Of a stretch of 64,000 nt of DNA, positions 62,685 to 64,000 are shown piece after piece. The position numbers and the translations under genes are program-made. Source of the DNA: Erythrobacteraceae bacterium Alg239-R51 (GTDB lineage Bacteria > Pseudomonadota > Alphaproteobacteria > Sphingomonadales > Sphingomonadaceae). Every line of letters starts with the position of its first letter. Position 1 is the stretch's first letter. The notes beneath the pieces are model-generated. The model was not told where the DNA came from. It ran no database searches and worked only from the letters and a program-made list of their open reading frames with translations. The DNA lies in NCBI GenBank assembly GCA_947331495.1, contig CAMZOI010000002.1, positions 362,208 through 426,207 of the forward strand, read 5' to 3'.

Positions 62685-63848
62685 ATGCCCGTCATCGACG
62701 TACCGCAGCCTGAATTCATGGAAGACGAGGAGATCTCGATCTTCTCCGATGCCGTCGGCAAGTTCTACGAGAAGCACGCACCGGAAAAGCGCGTGTTGAA
62801 ATGGCGCGAAGAGGGCCAGGTGGAGCGTGAATTCTGGAACGAGGCGGGTGAGGCCGGCCTTCTGGGCTCCTCCGTGCCCGAGGAATATGGCGGCCATGGC
62901 GGCGATTTCCGGCACGAAATGGTGGTGATCGACCAGCAGGGAAAGCACGGCGTCGAAGGCTTTTCCGCCAGCCTGCATAATACGGTGATCCTGCCCTACC
63001 TGGTGCGCCACGGGACCGAGGAGCAGAAGAAGAAATACCTTCCCAAGCTGGTCACCGGCGAACTGGTCAGCGCGATTGCGATGACCGAACCGGGCGTGGG
63101 CTCGGACCTTCAGAGCATCACCACGACGGCGCTCAAGGATGGCAATGGCTACCGCATCAACGGGGCCAAGACCTATATCTCCAACGGACAGACCGCCGAT
63201 TTCATCATCGTCGTCGCCAAGACCGATCCCAAGGAACGGGCCAAGGGCATTTCGCTGATGCTGCTCGAAACCGAGGGGGCCGAAGGGTTCCAGCGGGGCA
63301 AGAAGCTCGACAAGATCGGGCTCGATGCGCAGGACACGAGCGAGTTGTTCTTCGACGATGTTTTCGTCCCGGCCGAGAACATTTTGGGCGGCGAGGAAGG
63401 CAAGGGCTTCTACCAGCTGATGGGCGAACTGCCGCAGGAACGGCTGATCATCGCGATGGGCGGCATGAATGTCATCGAGCGCGCCCTGGAAGAAACGGTC
63501 AAATTCACCAAGGAACGCAAGGCCTTCGGTCAGACGATCTGGGACTTCCAGAACACGCAGTTCACGCTGGCCGATCTGAAGGCGCGGGGCACGGCGGCGA
63601 GGATTTTCGTGAACGATTGCATCGCCAGGCATCTCAAGGGTGAACTCGACGTGCCGACCGCCTGCATGGCCAAGTACTGGGTCACCGAATTGCAGGGCGA
63701 GGTGGTCGACAAATGCCTGCAGCTGCATGGCGGCGCGGGCTATATCAACGATTACCCCATCGCCCGCATGTACCGCGACAGCCGCATCAGCCGTATTTTC
63801 GGCGGATCGAACGAGATCATGAAGATGGTCATCGCGCGCAGCATGTAG
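62685..63848 (+). CDS. Acyl-CoA dehydrogenase
   Basis: A 387-residue FAD-dependent acyl-CoA dehydrogenase. Motifs: AIAMTEPGVGSDLQSITTTA near residue 130, the FAD site NGAKTYISNGQTADFI, LAFGQ-type KERKAFGQTIWDFQNTQF near 285, and the C-terminal LHGGAGYINDYPIARMYRDSR with FGGSNEIMKMVIARSM. It introduces the alpha-beta double bond that the preceding hydratase uses. The ATG at 62685 has GAAGGGG upstream. The last 150 bases of the window downstream hold no recognisable gene. Confidence 0.95.
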   Translation: MPVIDVPQPEFMEDEEISIFSDAVGKFYEKHAPEKRVLKWREEGQVEREFWNEAGEAGLLGSSVPEEYGGHGGDFRHEMVVIDQQGKHGVEGFSASLHNTVILPYLVRHGTEEQKKKYLPKLVTGELVSAIAMTEPGVGSDLQSITTTALKDGNGYRINGAKTYISNGQTADFIIVVAKTDPKERAKGISLMLLETEGAEGFQRGKKLDKIGLDAQDTSELFFDDVFVPAENILGGEEGKGFYQLMGELPQERLIIAMGGMNVIERALEETVKFTKERKAFGQTIWDFQNTQFTLADLKARGTAARIFVNDCIARHLKGELDVPTACMAKYWVTELQGEVVDKCLQLHGGAGYINDYPIARMYRDSRISRIFGGSNEIMKMVIARSM

Positions 63849-64000
63849 GGTGTAGGAAAGCCCCTGCGACAATCCTATTTAGCCTGTATTTACTTGACTT
63901 TTTAACCCGTTTGGTTATTTGACAGGCAGGATCGGGAGGGCGCGAAAGCTGGTGCACCCCCTTCCTCGCCTCGATGGCCCATGACGGTGGGATTTCGGAA

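Noticed and set aside
63894..63924. Promoter-like TTGACT/TTATTT and TTGACA elements near the right edge
   Set aside because: Spacing is only 15 bases for the first pair and the downstream gene lies outside the window, so it cannot be supported.
1..64000. CRISPR array, insertion sequence or intact prophage
   Set aside because: No regularly spaced repeats, no transposase gene with terminal repeats, and only isolated terminase and recombinase remnants were found.

Overview
The window looks like chromosomal DNA of a sphingomonad alphaproteobacterium, most likely Erythrobacteraceae (Erythrobacter, Qipengyuania or Altererythrobacter type). The reasons are the GcrA cell-cycle regulator, the DUF1476 protein, a carotenoid ketolase/hydroxylase pair, a cbb3 oxidase locus with an FnrL-type regulator, high GC content and very compact operons in which ATGA or GTGA start/stop overlaps are the rule. 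This placement rests on gene content and family recognition; no database search was run.

Layout. 1-8.2 kb: start of a queuosine-precursor transporter, tRNA-Arg(UCU), a Nudix hydrolase, a grxD-bolA-DUF1476 block, a leucine-biosynthesis operon (leuC, a 51-residue membrane protein, an exported metallo-beta-lactamase-fold hydrolase, leuD, a quinone-oxidoreductase-like MDR protein), then a hot-dog thioesterase and the coupled crtW-crtZ pair. 8.2-14.0 kb: a large envelope-stress (Psp) locus read leftward from a strong sigma-54 promoter, with pspF divergent. After pspA, pspB and pspC come six more small membrane proteins that share a C-terminal coiled-coil module with PspB and PspC, then sufE, a YbaN homologue and a Pmp3-type peptide. 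14.1-27.9 kb: a PilZ protein, the rimP-nusA-ylxR-infB-thioesterase-rbfA translation/transcription operon, an AbgT transporter, then tdk, an M50 protease, truB, rpsO and pnp.

28.0-36.1 kb: two small-molecule methyltransferase/synthase-like enzymes, DUF1993, a diguanylate cyclase, gcrA, an orphan ABC-2 permease, hspQ, tRNA-Ser(CGA) with a decayed serine-recombinase gene beside it, an NmrA-type protein and a small membrane protein. 36.1-49.9 kb: a microaerobic respiration block with hemN, ccoS, ccoI, ccoH, ccoG, ccoP, ccoQ, ccoO and ccoN (all leftward), two Crp/Fnr regulators (only one with the Fe-S cysteines), two FNR-type boxes, a KefB-type antiporter and a tandem universal stress protein. 50.0-52.0 kb: a patatin-like lipase fused in frame behind a truncated phage terminase, a prophage scar. 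52-58.3 kb: cell-envelope enzymes (an L,D-transpeptidase lipoprotein, an M15 peptidase, a lipoprotein, a lipoprotein class A beta-lactamase, a DUF885 peptidase-like lipoprotein). 58.4-63.9 kb: a TonB-dependent receptor and beta-oxidation genes (thiolase, enoyl-CoA hydratase, acyl-CoA dehydrogenase).

The most interesting element is the expanded Psp operon. It has a visible regulatory architecture (sigma-54 promoter, a palindrome placed like an enhancer that also overlaps the pspF promoter, an apparently leaderless pspF), a possible long form of PspA, and six tandem paralogues of the PspB/PspC C-terminal module that form a candidate undescribed envelope-stress complex.
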